Assembly: GCA_024226235.1 (NCBI GenBank)
Contig: JAAELW010000209.1
Location: 1 to 39,410 of the forward strand
Reading direction: 5' to 3'
Source of the DNA: a bacterium
GTDB lineage: Bacteria; Myxococcota_A; UBA9160; UBA6930
DNA length: 39,410 bases
Shown: piece by piece, positions 1 to 7,846 of the stretch
Position numbering within the stretch: position 1 is the stretch's first letter
How the letters are laid out: the number at the start of each line of letters is the position of its first letter
Notes under the pieces: generated by a model
Databases searched by the model: none
What the model was told of the DNA's origin: nothing
Seen by the model: the letters and a program-made list of their open reading frames with translations, nothing else
Made by a program: the position numbers and the translations under genes

Positions 1-877
1 AGCGGACCTGGATCTGGATGTTGCCGCCGGATGTTTCGAGTGAGAGGGACGGGCCTCCGCCGTTGACCTCGCCCGAGATCTTGGATCGTTCGGTCTCGCC
101 TTTGAGGTGAAGATCATCGTCCAGCTCGACGCGTCCGCCGGATGTTTCCGCGTCCAGGTCGAAGCCCAGGTTTTCGGGCACCTCGACCTCGATCGAGCCT
201 CCGGAGGTTTCGAGCTTGCCGCTGGGTTGGCCGTCGAAGCGCACCTCGATGGGCCCGCCGCTGGTCATGGCCCGGACTTCGCCCGCGGCCTCACGAATCC
301 GGATGCGGCCGCCGCTCGTGTGCACGTCGACGTCGCCATTCACCTCCGAGACGTGAATCCTTCCGCCGCTCGTCTCGGCTTTCAGGTTGCCATCGATCTC
401 CTGGGCCTGGATCCGACCGCCGGAGGTAACGACTTCCACATCTCCGGTGATCTGCTCCAATTCGATGCTCCCGCCGCTCGTGCGTGCACGAACGTCACCG
501 AGGATGTCCTCGATGTCGATCCGGCCGCCGCCGGTCTCGAGATCCAGCGAGAACGCACTTGGCACCCGGACGTGGATGTCCACCCTGCCCTGGAACCAGG
601 AAAGGAACCCTTCGTTTCGTCCACGCACCAGAACCTCGTTGTCGCTCTCTTCGACCTCGAAGCGGAAGCGCCCGCTCGCGTGGCCATTCAGATCGACGGT
701 CGGCTCATCGTGGCTATCGATTTCGATGCGCCCGCTGGGCAGTTCGATGCGGAGGTGTCCTCCGGGCTCCATCGGGATCGTCGCTTCCAGATCCTCGGCA
801 GCCAAAGCGGCCGGGAGTGTCAGCACCAATGCCATTCCCAATGCCTGGATTCCAATGGTTCGAGTCATTCTTGACAT
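1..877 (-). CDS. Exported DUF4097-type beta-repeat protein (3' end cut by window edge)
   Basis: This is an open frame on the minus strand that is still open at base 1, so the C-terminus lies outside; about 292 codons are visible. It begins with a signal peptide-like stretch (basic start, then a hydrophobic run ending near PAALAAED). From about residue 110 it is a ladder of short repeats with the core TSGG[RSGN]I every 18-25 residues, at least nine copies, as in the DUF4097/putative adhesin family of right-handed beta-helices. The likely place is periplasm or cell surface; the role is unknown. Starts at 883, 877 or 868 are possible. The ATG at 877 has an AAAGG box six bases upstream, so I prefer it. 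It follows its paralogue by 14 bases and is probably co-transcribed. The plus-strand frames across it are antisense artefacts of the repeat. Confidence 0.85.
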   Translation of the reverse strand, partial: MSRMTRTIGIQALGMALVLTLPAALAAEDLEATIPMEPGGHLRIELPSGRIEIDSHDEPTVDLNGHASGRFRFEVEESDNEVLVRGRNEGFLSWFQGRVDIHVRVPSAFSLDLETGGGRIDIEDILGDVRARTSGGSIELEQITGDVEVVTSGGRIQAQEIDGNLKAETSGGRIHVSEVNGDVDVHTSGGRIRIREAAGEVRAMTSGGPIEVRFDGQPSGKLETSGGSIEVEVPENLGFDLDAETSGGRVELDDDLHLKGETERSKISGEVNGGGPSLSLETSGGNIQIQVR

Positions 878-891
878 GATCATCCTTTCAC

Positions 892-1857
892 CTAACGCCC
901 GTGTACACGGATCCAGCCGCGGGAGCTGCGGAGCATCAGCCGTGGTCCGCCTTTGCCAAGCGCGCCGCGGGCATGGTTCTCGGCCAGATCGAGGTTCGAA
1001 GCCAACCGATCGGCGATTTCGACCGTGCCTCGTGTGACTTCTGCGTCCAGCTCGGCATCGGCGTCGACCGGAAGCAGGACGTCGATGTTCCCACGTTCCG
1101 CCACCACTGCGCCCGTGGGCGTTCCGACGAAGCTGACGCGGAGTTGCCCCTCCTCCGTGCGGGCTTCGACCGCGCCACCCGCTTCCGAGACCTCGATGTC
1201 TCCGGAGAAGGTTTTCGCGACAGCGTTTCCACCCACATGCTCGATCTGGATCCCGCCATTCGTGGAACGCGCCTGGACATCGCCGGAGACCCAGACCGCC
1301 CGGATGCCTCCGTCATTACAGCTCACGTCCAGGTCGCCGCGGATCTCTTCGATCTCCGCGTCACCATCCTGCACGCGGACCTTGACTGGGCCCTCGATGC
1401 CGCGGATCTCGGCACCGCCATCTTCCGCACGCAAGCGCACGGAACCGACCAAATCCTCGATCCTGACCGGGGCACCCTTCGACCGGATGTCGATGGATGT
1501 CTTCTCAGGCACCCAGATGCGGACTCGCACGTTTGGCCCGCCAAACATCCAGGAACCCGTTCCGGTCACCCGGATTTCGATCCGCGTCCTTCCCGGCTGT
1601 TCTTCTAGCTTTGGCTCCACATTCCAGCTGCCCCAGCCGTCGGATTCGACTTCGACCCGCACTTCGTCCACCTGGTGGCTGCGCAGGGTCAGGCTGCCCG
1701 GGTCTGGACGCAGCCCTTCGCCGAGGTCGAGCTCCACCTCGACCATGCCTCCAGGGGAACCGGGAAGGGCATTCTCCCAGTTCTCGGCCCGGCCGGCAGA
1801 GCCCTGGAGGGCCAAGGCCAGCGTGAAGCCGAGGAAGAGCACGAGCCGTTGGGACAT
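892..1857 (-). CDS. Exported DUF4097-type beta-repeat protein
   Basis: A protein of about 321 residues with an N-terminal signal peptide (MSQRLVLFLGF, then a hydrophobic core, processing likely near SAGRA). The body is a regular series of short beta-strand repeats such as GAPVRIEDL, GGAEIRGI, GDAEIEEI, GGIRAVWV, GGIQIEHV and GDIEVSEA, one per about 19 residues, matching the DUF4097 fold. The second half ends in VEIADR and IRVHGR strands. It is the first gene of a two-gene minus-strand unit with the edge-cut paralogue downstream. An alternative ATG ten codons upstream (1887) would lengthen the n-region; I chose 1857 because it gives the better signal peptide, though neither start has a strong ribosome site. 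In other bacteria this family often sits beside anti-sigma or stress genes, but none is visible here, so no function is assigned. Confidence 0.82.
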   Translation of the reverse strand: MSQRLVLFLGFTLALALQGSAGRAENWENALPGSPGGMVEVELDLGEGLRPDPGSLTLRSHQVDEVRVEVESDGWGSWNVEPKLEEQPGRTRIEIRVTGTGSWMFGGPNVRVRIWVPEKTSIDIRSKGAPVRIEDLVGSVRLRAEDGGAEIRGIEGPVKVRVQDGDAEIEEIRGDLDVSCNDGGIRAVWVSGDVQARSTNGGIQIEHVGGNAVAKTFSGDIEVSEAGGAVEARTEEGQLRVSFVGTPTGAVVAERGNIDVLLPVDADAELDAEVTRGTVEIADRLASNLDLAENHARGALGKGGPRLMLRSSRGWIRVHGR

Positions 1858-2029
1858 GGACTCAATCAAAAGCAAGCGGTGTGCCATCGCTGAAGGGCCC
1901 TCGGGAGCGGCCTCCGGTGCCGAGAGGCTTCCGAAATGCCGCAGGATGGATTTGGGGGTGCAGGGTCGGTGCTTCAGTGCGCAGTGTCCAGCCTGCGCCA
2001 GGGCCCAGGCGTCCTATCCTGCGGGCGTG

Positions 2030-2629
2030 ATGGAACCGCAGATCGCCGCAGTACTCTTCGATCTCGATGGGGTGCTGATCGATTCCTACCAGGTCTGGTT
2101 CGGGCTCCTGAACGGGGCCTGCTCGGACTGGGGCTACCCGGAGATCTCGGCCGAGGCCTTTCATGCGGCCTGGGGCCAGGGCGTGAATGCCGATCGAGAG
2201 CGCTTCTTCCCGCGCCAATCGCTGGCGGAGCTCGAGGCCTACTACGAAACCCATTTCAAGGACCACTGGTCTCTGCTCGAAACGGCGCCCGAAGTGCCGA
2301 CCGTGTTCGCCCACATTGCGGCGCGCGGGCTCCCGACGGCCGTCATCACGAACACTCCCAATCCGCTGGCCAGCGAGCTGGTGGAGCGGGCAGGGGCCAC
2401 GCCGGACCTGGTCGTCGGTGGAACCGATGTACCCCGCGCGAAGCCCGAGCCGGACATGGTGCTCTATGCGGCCAGGCAGCTCGGGGTCGATGCCCGGCGG
2501 GCTCTCGTCGTCGGGGACTCGACTTTCGATCGCGATGCGGCGCGAGCCGCGGGCAGCCGCTTTGCGGGGCTGGGAATCGAGGGCGATATCACGCTTGGGC
2601 GACTCGATGAGTTGAGAGGGTTCCTTTGA
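2030..2629 (+). CDS. HAD-superfamily phosphatase (phosphoglycolate phosphatase-like)
   Basis: A 199-residue haloacid dehalogenase-like hydrolase. Motif I FDLDGVLID lies at residues 10-18, with nucleophile Asp11 and acid/base Asp13. The small helical cap follows. Motif II Thr lies in VITNT, motif III Lys in RAKPEPD and motif IV acidic residues in GDSTFD. This is the full catalytic set of subfamily IA phosphatases acting on small phosphate monoesters; the substrate cannot be read from sequence. The ATG at 2030 is chosen because the fold starts there; the open frame extends far upstream only as antisense to the beta-repeat gene. A GTG just before (2027) is also possible. It overlaps the transporter gene by four bases (TTGA), so the two are translationally coupled and the substrate may be a phosphate ester of an imported sugar (inference). 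Confidence 0.88.
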   Translation: MEPQIAAVLFDLDGVLIDSYQVWFGLLNGACSDWGYPEISAEAFHAAWGQGVNADRERFFPRQSLAELEAYYETHFKDHWSLLETAPEVPTVFAHIAARGLPTAVITNTPNPLASELVERAGATPDLVVGGTDVPRAKPEPDMVLYAARQLGVDARRALVVGDSTFDRDAARAAGSRFAGLGIEGDITLGRLDELRGFL

Positions 2630-4026
2630 CGGAAGTGGAACACACCTCGGGCACCGCTGCGCCCCGCTCCCCGAGCAACCCGCGCGTTCCCCTTTCGGTG
2701 ATCGTCGCCTACTGCCTGCCGACGGTGGGCTCCGGCTTCATGTTCCTGCTCGTCAGCCTGTATCTGATGAAGTTCGCCACCGATGTGCTGCTGATCGCCC
2801 CGGCAGTCATGGGAACCATCTTCGGCCTGTCGCGCATCTGGGACGCGATTTCCGACCCCGTCGCCGGATATCTAAGCGATCGCACCCAACATCGCGCGGG
2901 ACGCAGGCGTCCCTGGATCTTCGTTTCGATGTTCCCGATTGGCTTGGCCTACTGGATGGCGTGGAGCCCACCTGAGGGGATCACCGGCGGGGCGCTCACT
3001 GCATGGATGACCGTCGGTGTCTTTGGATTCTACTCCGCGATGACGGTCTTCGTCGTTCCGCATCTATCCCTCGGCGCAGAACTGACTGCAGATCACCACG
3101 AGCGCAGTCGGATCTTCGGCTTCCGACACGTGGGTTGGACGGTCGGGTCGATCTTTGCGCTCCTCGGGATGGCGCGTCTGCTCGAGGCCGAGAGTGTCTC
3201 CATCGAAGCGTCGCGGGCTACCGCGGCCCAGCTTGCGGTGGCCGCCGGCATCGTCACGGCCGCCATGCTCGGTTTTGCGGCTTTCCGGCTCCGGGAGCGC
3301 CCCGACTTCCAGGGGCGCGGTGCCGACAAACCTTTCGCGGCCTTTTCGGACGTCTGGGCGAATCCCCATGCCCGGCTGTTGCTGACCGTCACCCTTGTCG
3401 AGAACCTGGGTGCCGCAACGATCGGCGTCCTCACGTTGTATGTCGCCGATTACGTCATTGGCGCCGGACACCTCGCTCCGATCGTCATCCTCTGTTACAT
3501 GGTTCCGTCCGTCGCACTGGTCCCGCTCTGGATCCCGATCTCCCGGCGCGTCGGGAAGAGACGTCTGTGGATGGGAGGCCAGCTCCTCACCAGTCTCTCG
3601 TTTGGCGGGATGTTCTTCCTGGGCGCTGGAGACGTCTACCCGATGGCCGCTCTTGCGGTATCTGCCGGAGTCGCCGCCGGCGTGGGTGGTACCCTGTCTC
3701 CGTCGCTGCAAGCCGATGTCATCGACTACGACGAGTACCAGACGCGTGAGCGAAAGGAGGGTGCCTACTACTCCGCCTGGAGCTTCGTCTACAAGTCGGC
3801 CTATGGCCTCACGTTGATGCTCACCGGATACGTGCTCCAGATGAGTGGATTCGAACCGAATGTCGAGCAGACCGACACCGTGAAGCTGGCACTTCGCACT
3901 CTTTACGGAGGGTTCCCGTTCGTCTGCTATCTCGGAGGAGCGCTGCTTCTCCGGAACTACAGGCTCGACGAAGGGGAACATGCGCGCATCCGTGATGCGC
4001 TAGACGCCCGGGATTCTGAACGCTAG
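2626..4026 (+). CDS. GPH-family (MelB-like) sugar:cation symporter, MFS
   Basis: A 466-residue inner-membrane carrier with about 12 hydrophobic helices, the first at roughly residues 24-48. The first-loop pattern SDPVAGYLSDRT, followed by GRRRPWIF, is characteristic of the glycoside-pentoside-hexuronide cation symporter family (MelB, YihO, XylP). The later DYDEYQTRERKEGAYYSAW segment is likewise family-typical. It would import a glycoside or hexuronide with Na+ or H+; the substrate is unknown. The start is TTG, overlapping the HAD phosphatase stop by four bases, so the two form an operon. The C-terminus is a short charged cytoplasmic tail. Confidence 0.88.
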   Translation: MTEVEHTSGTAAPRSPSNPRVPLSVIVAYCLPTVGSGFMFLLVSLYLMKFATDVLLIAPAVMGTIFGLSRIWDAISDPVAGYLSDRTQHRAGRRRPWIFVSMFPIGLAYWMAWSPPEGITGGALTAWMTVGVFGFYSAMTVFVVPHLSLGAELTADHHERSRIFGFRHVGWTVGSIFALLGMARLLEAESVSIEASRATAAQLAVAAGIVTAAMLGFAAFRLRERPDFQGRGADKPFAAFSDVWANPHARLLLTVTLVENLGAATIGVLTLYVADYVIGAGHLAPIVILCYMVPSVALVPLWIPISRRVGKRRLWMGGQLLTSLSFGGMFFLGAGDVYPMAALAVSAGVAAGVGGTLSPSLQADVIDYDEYQTRERKEGAYYSAWSFVYKSAYGLTLMLTGYVLQMSGFEPNVEQTDTVKLALRTLYGGFPFVCYLGGALLLRNYRLDEGEHARIRDALDARDSER

Positions 4027-4052
4027 CCCTCCCCCGACAGCATTGCCCCAGC

Positions 4053-4550
4053 CTAGGAGATGACTGCGGCCCAGGCTCGCAGCTTCTCGGCGTAGGGCAT
4101 CGCGGCATGGGCAGGGCTCGTCGAGGGAAGCCGGACGCAACTCAAGGTCCTCGCCGGGTCGAGAGCTGGTGCCACATGGCGGCGGTACACCTGCTCGGCC
4201 TTGGCTCCGTTGAAGAACACCCTTTGCACTGCTCGATGTCTGCGAAAGAAGCTGGGGAAATCGTTCGGAATGATGGACGACCCGACGATATCCGAATCGA
4301 GGCTGCTCTCCCTCGTACATGATTTGAGGACGTCCCAGACCGCGATCTGTCGGCTCTTGAGCAAGGACTTGCGGTCCCGGTAGCTCGCCGTCGGTTCGAA
4401 TCCGAGCAGCTCTCCAATGATCCGCCAGAAGTGATTCCGCGGGTGAGCGTAGTACTGCTGGGCGTCTAGCGAGGCCTTCCCCGGCATCGAGCCCAGCACC
4501 AGGACCGTGCTCGAAGGATCCGAGATCGGATCGAATCCGTGAACCTTCAG
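4053..4550 (-). CDS. DNA-deoxyinosine glycosylase (uracil-DNA glycosylase superfamily)
   Basis: A protein of about 165 residues that would excise hypoxanthine (deaminated adenine) from DNA. Key signatures are LVLGSMPGKASL near the N-terminus, AHPRNHFWRII, the AVWDVL segment, VFFNGAKA in the centre and the C-terminal LPSTSPAHA loop. All are typical of the bacterial hypoxanthine-DNA glycosylase branch (TIGR04274-like) of the UDG fold. The open frame continues about 105 codons upstream, but homology begins at LKVHGF. I therefore place the start at a CTG (4548-4550) that overlaps the TGA stop of the upstream membrane gene, like the coupled starts elsewhere in this window. CTG starts are rare, so the exact start is uncertain. 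It lies tail-to-tail with the symporter, 26 bases away. Confidence 0.8.
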   Translation of the reverse strand: MKVHGFDPISDPSSTVLVLGSMPGKASLDAQQYYAHPRNHFWRIIGELLGFEPTASYRDRKSLLKSRQIAVWDVLKSCTRESSLDSDIVGSSIIPNDFPSFFRRHRAVQRVFFNGAKAEQVYRRHVAPALDPARTLSCVRLPSTSPAHAAMPYAEKLRAWAAVIS

Positions 4551-5074
4551 TGTTGGGCTGGGGCGAAGAGCTGCTTCAGTATCGAGAGCAGAGTGCCGCC
4601 GATGCCGAGCAGGCATAGGCCTGCGCCGGGGATTGCGAGAAAGCTGAGGGCGTCCTTCGCCTCGCTCGTGCTGCCGACCGATGGCGCACTGAGCCCTGCC
4701 GCGAGCCAGAACACGGTGTACAGCAGCGCACCTCCGCCGAACGTGACCGCGGAGACTCGTTCGAGAAAGCCCGCGCTTCCGAACAACCCAAGCAGCACGA
4801 TCGATGAGAGTGCAGCTGCACCAATCGCACCGCCGTGAAGGTGGGCCCTCTTCATGTAGCTCCACGACTTCGCAATGACTGCGTCTCTTTTCTCCGCGTC
4901 GCCTTCATAGACCGTCTCGAACACCGCCCCAGCGGACGAGCGCAGATGGCCCTTGATCGCGTCCTCCGCGGCTCCAAATGCTCCGCCAAGAAGGAAGCCG
5001 AACGAAATCGACAGCAAAGCCAGAATGATCCCCGGGGCCAGCGGCCTCGGATCCGATACCGGGTGATTCAACAC
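4547..5074 (-). CDS. Four-helix membrane protein, function unknown
   Basis: A hydrophobic protein of about 175 residues with four predicted membrane segments: a Gly-rich first helix with LLSISFGFLLGG, a second after HLHGGAIG, a third around GGALLYTVFWLAAGL, and a last one in LCLLGIGGTLLSIL. A soluble hairpin between helices 1 and 2 carries RDAVIAKSWSYMKRAH. The family is not recognised. The start is set at GTG 5074, or the TTG three bases further on, because a GGGAGG ribosome site lies three (GTG) or six (TTG) bases upstream; the frame extends about 39 codons further with no such support. Its stop overlaps the glycosylase start. The paired conserved His residues in helix 2 could bind haem or metal, but that is speculation. 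Confidence 0.75.
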   Translation of the reverse strand: MLNHPVSDPRPLAPGIILALLSISFGFLLGGAFGAAEDAIKGHLRSSAGAVFETVYEGDAEKRDAVIAKSWSYMKRAHLHGGAIGAAALSSIVLLGLFGSAGFLERVSAVTFGGGALLYTVFWLAAGLSAPSVGSTSEAKDALSFLAIPGAGLCLLGIGGTLLSILKQLFAPAQH

Positions 5075-5190
5075 GATCCTCCCAATGTTCGTAGGAAAGC
5101 TGACACTATCAGAAGTCGGACGGACGGCGTTCTGCTCGAGTGCCAGTCCCAGGTGTCCGGATTCGCAGGGTGAAGCCCCCATACTGATCA

Positions 5191-5257
5191 CAGCGTTGGC
5201 GGTCGGCGCCGAATTGGGTCACGTCAGCGCTGGCGGTCGGCGCCGAATTGGATCACG
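5191..5257. repeat. 33-bp direct repeat pair with embedded palindromes
   Basis: Two copies, 5191-5223 and 5225-5257, differ at only two positions and are separated by one base (34-bp period). Each contains the perfect 10-bp palindrome TCGGCGCCGA (5203-5212 and 5237-5246) followed by ATTGG or ATTGGA. The pair lies between two divergent transcription units, so it could be a double operator. It could equally be the scar of a small duplication or transposon end. No further copy is seen in the window. Confidence 0.85.
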
Positions 5258-5573
5258 CCGTGCAACTTGCAGGCAGATGGACGCGGGTTTCTGCCCAGCC
5301 AGGGCATTTTCCTCCACTCCATCCTGAAGGCCCGCAAAGTGGCGCGTAGCCGCCGGGAGCGTCGGTGGGGCGACACCAGTGTCAAGAACCCGGCAGCTTC
5401 CAGGTGCAGCAATGCATCGTAGAGCGGCACCCCAGGGGCAGCTTTCGGTGGAATCCAGCATGCTAAAAGGGGTTCTTGGGAAGGGCCCGGTCCGGCCCGG
5501 TCGGGGAGGGGGCAGCAGCTGGCAATCTCATGGTCGTTCGCCGATCTGGGCCCGAAGCTGCCCCTTCGAGTGC

Positions 5574-5601
5574 TTGACACCCTTTGGCCCTGCCCTATGC
5601 T
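5574..5601 (+). promoter_or_regulatory. Sigma-70-like promoter of the Pup-proteasome operon
   Basis: A perfect -35 TTGACA (5574-5579), a 16-base spacer and a -10-like TATGCT (5596-5601) point towards arc/mpa. Transcription would start near 5608, giving a leader of about 315 bases. It is the best promoter-like match I found in the window; its activity is inferred. Confidence 0.55.
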
Positions 5602-5924
5602 CGATCGGTGAAAATGTCCATGAAAACAAGGGGTTCGAGAGGCTCGGTGCACTCTCTTGCATGCCCCCCGACAGGATCCATCGGGTTTTCGCGGAACCGG
5701 CAGCAGAGCATCGAAGGCCGCGCGGCGGTTGGGGAACGCGGAGTTCTCGCGCTCCACAAGCACCCCTCGCCGAGGCTCCATCGCCCCGGAGAAGCCAATG
5801 GTCACTTCCCTTTCTTGCGTTTCGAAGCCGTCTCCCCCCGGGCGATCCACCCGCAGCGGCATGGGCTTTGCACACTCCAGGGTTGCCTTCGTGATTGGCA
5901 CGGAGCCAACCAGGAGAGGACGCA

Positions 5925-7811
5925 ATGAGCGAGTTCGAATCCGACGGTGGCCGGCGGGGTCTGATGAGGGACGTCATGCGGCGAATCTCCCCGAATGGTC
6001 CCGGAAACGAGGATGACGATTCGCAGGCGTCTGCTTCATCCCCTGACAGAATGGACAGATCGACGGATTCGGAGCGCGGACAATCCATGGCACGATCACT
6101 TCAGGATGAGATCGAAGATCTCCGGGAAGCTATGCGCTTTTTCGGGGGAGACTCCGCAGAGTTCCGCCGCCGCCTCGATCGGCTGCTTGCCGAGCACGAG
6201 GCGATCCGACGCCGGTTCCACCTGACCCGCGATCAGCTCACCGACGCGGAGCGTCAGAATGAGAAGCTGGTAGGTACGCTTCAGGAAGCCAAGCAGCAGA
6301 TGGAACTCCTCAAGGAGGAGGTCGACAAGCTCTGCGCGCCGCCGAACGGCTACGGCGTGTTCCAACGCTCCAACAAGGATGAGACCGCTGAGATCGTGGT
6401 CGACGGCAAGCCGATGCGTGTGAACGTTCATCCGAACGTCGACACTTCCCACTTCGAGGAAGGTCAGCTCGTCGTCCTGAATGAGGCTTTCAACATCGTC
6501 GAGGGTGCGGGCTTCACGCTCCGCGGCGAGATCATGTCGATCGTCGACAACCTCGGAGATGGTCGCGTCGTCGTACTCGGGCATACCGATGACGAGCGCG
6601 TCGTGACGCTCTCCGATCCCTTGCGCCGCGAGCGCCTGAAGGTGGGTGACCACGTTCTGGTCGATCCTCGCACGCAGTACGCATACGAAAAGATGCCGAA
6701 GTCGGCCGCAGAAGAGGTGGCCCTCGAAGAGGTGCCGGATATCACCTACGACCAGATCGGTGGTCTTGGCGAGCAGGTCGAAATCCTTCGCGATGCGATC
6801 GAGCTGCCCTATCTGCACCCGACCCTCTTCGCGGAGCACAGGCTCTCGCCGCCGAAGGGCATCCTGCTCTACGGTCCTCCCGGTTGTGGAAAGACGTTGA
6901 TTGCGAAGGCGGTGGCCAATGCCTTGGCCAAGCGCATCGAAGAGAAGACAGGTCGGGAGACTCCCGCGTACTTCTTGAACGTGAAGGGCCCGGAGCTCCT
7001 CAACAAGTACGTCGGCGAAACCGAGCACAAGATCCGCGAGGTCTTCAAGCGAGCGCGCGAGAAGGCCAACGAGGATGTGCCCGTCGTGATCTTCTTCGAT
7101 GAGATGGACTCGCTCTTCCGCATGCGCGGATCCGGGATCTCCTCGGACATGGAGGCCACCGTGGTGGCCCAGTTCCTCTCGGAGATCGACGGCGTCGAGT
7201 CGCTGAAGAACGTGATCGTGATCGGTGCTTCGAACCGCCAGGATCTGATCGACCCGGCCGTGCTGCGGCCTGGCCGGCTGGACCTCAAGGTCAAGGTGCA
7301 TCGCCCGGATCAGGAAGCCGCCTACGAGATCTTCACCAAGTACCTGGTCGAGGATCTGCCGTACCACGCGGATTCGGAGCAGCGCTACGGCAGCGATCGG
7401 GCCAAGATCGTCGACGGAATGATCCGCGACACCATCGACGACATGTATGCCACCGGCGAAGACAACAAGTTCCTCGAGGTGACGTACGCCAAGGGCGAGC
7501 GTGAAATCTTCTACTTCAAGGATTTCGCCAGTGGTGCGATGATCGAAAACATCGTGGCTCGAGCCAAGAAGAAGGCGGTGAAGCGCTACCTCGACAAGCA
7601 GGAGCGTGGAATCAAGGTCGACGACCTGATGCAGGCGGTGCAGGACGAGTTCAAGGAGAATGAAGATCTCCCGAATACGACCAACCCGGACGACTGGGCG
7701 CGTATTTCGGGGCGCAAGGGCGAGCGGATCATCAACGTCCGCACCTTGATCAGCGGGATCAGCCGCAAAGAGCGGTCGATCGAAAACGTCGACTCCGGTC
7801 AGTACCTGTAG
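5925..7811 (+). CDS. mpa: Proteasome-activating AAA+ ATPase (Arc/Mpa)
   Basis: A 628-residue unfoldase ring subunit that recognises Pup on tagged proteins, unfolds them with ATP and feeds them to the 20S proteasome. Order of parts: a disordered acidic N-terminus (1-55); a coiled coil (about 56-137) that binds Pup in the actinobacterial enzyme; tandem OB domains (about 150-255); an AAA domain with Walker A GPPGCGKT (317-324), Walker B VVIFFDEMDSLF (387-398) and the DPAVLRPGR arginine-finger region; and a C-terminal tail ending GQYL. That tail is the same docking motif as in Mycobacterium Mpa and inserts into alpha-ring pockets. The start at 5925 follows AGGAGAGGA; the frame opens ten codons earlier without support. 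It is first in the proteasome operon, with a promoter about 350 bases upstream. The family is also named Arc in non-mycobacteria. Confidence 0.97.
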   Translation: MSEFESDGGRRGLMRDVMRRISPNGPGNEDDDSQASASSPDRMDRSTDSERGQSMARSLQDEIEDLREAMRFFGGDSAEFRRRLDRLLAEHEAIRRRFHLTRDQLTDAERQNEKLVGTLQEAKQQMELLKEEVDKLCAPPNGYGVFQRSNKDETAEIVVDGKPMRVNVHPNVDTSHFEEGQLVVLNEAFNIVEGAGFTLRGEIMSIVDNLGDGRVVVLGHTDDERVVTLSDPLRRERLKVGDHVLVDPRTQYAYEKMPKSAAEEVALEEVPDITYDQIGGLGEQVEILRDAIELPYLHPTLFAEHRLSPPKGILLYGPPGCGKTLIAKAVANALAKRIEEKTGRETPAYFLNVKGPELLNKYVGETEHKIREVFKRAREKANEDVPVVIFFDEMDSLFRMRGSGISSDMEATVVAQFLSEIDGVESLKNVIVIGASNRQDLIDPAVLRPGRLDLKVKVHRPDQEAAYEIFTKYLVEDLPYHADSEQRYGSDRAKIVDGMIRDTIDDMYATGEDNKFLEVTYAKGEREIFYFKDFASGAMIENIVARAKKKAVKRYLDKQERGIKVDDLMQAVQDEFKENEDLPNTTNPDDWARISGRKGERIINVRTLISGISRKERSIENVDSGQYL

Positions 7812-7846
7812 GAGGATCTCGCGTCCCCGCGGCGCCAGACATCGAT

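Larger units (their letters stand above)
5075..5924. other. Gene-poor stretch and leader upstream of the proteasome locus
   Basis: About 850 bases between the divergent membrane-protein gene and arc/mpa. I see no convincing gene. The open frames on both strands are rich in Arg, Pro, Ser and His, lack ribosome sites and match no family I know. What can be supported is a 33-bp direct repeat (5191-5257), a sigma-70-like promoter (5574-5601) and a leader of about 315 bases before the arc start. One plus-strand frame (from 5614, about 104 codons) ends in TGA overlapping the arc ATG; it is not called because its composition looks random. Confidence 0.6.

Noticed and set aside
107-874. Plus-strand open frame opposite the edge-cut DUF4097 gene
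   Set aside because: The minus strand has a signal peptide and regular TSGG repeats; the plus-strand frame is only its reverse reading.
953-2029. Long plus-strand open frame continuous with the HAD phosphatase
   Set aside because: It lies antisense to the beta-repeat gene and is Ser/Arg/Thr-rich; the HAD fold starts at 2030 and nothing upstream resembles a domain.
3064-3981. Long minus-strand frame inside the symporter gene
   Set aside because: It is fully antisense to a clear 12-helix transporter.
5224-5925. Minus-strand frame of about 230 codons before arc
   Set aside because: It crosses the promoter, has random-looking Arg/Pro-rich composition, no ribosome site and no family match.
5614-5928. 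Possible leader peptide gene overlapping the arc start by ATGA
   Set aside because: No ribosome site at any of its starts and a composition typical of chance frames in GC-rich DNA; kept only as a remark in the leader finding.
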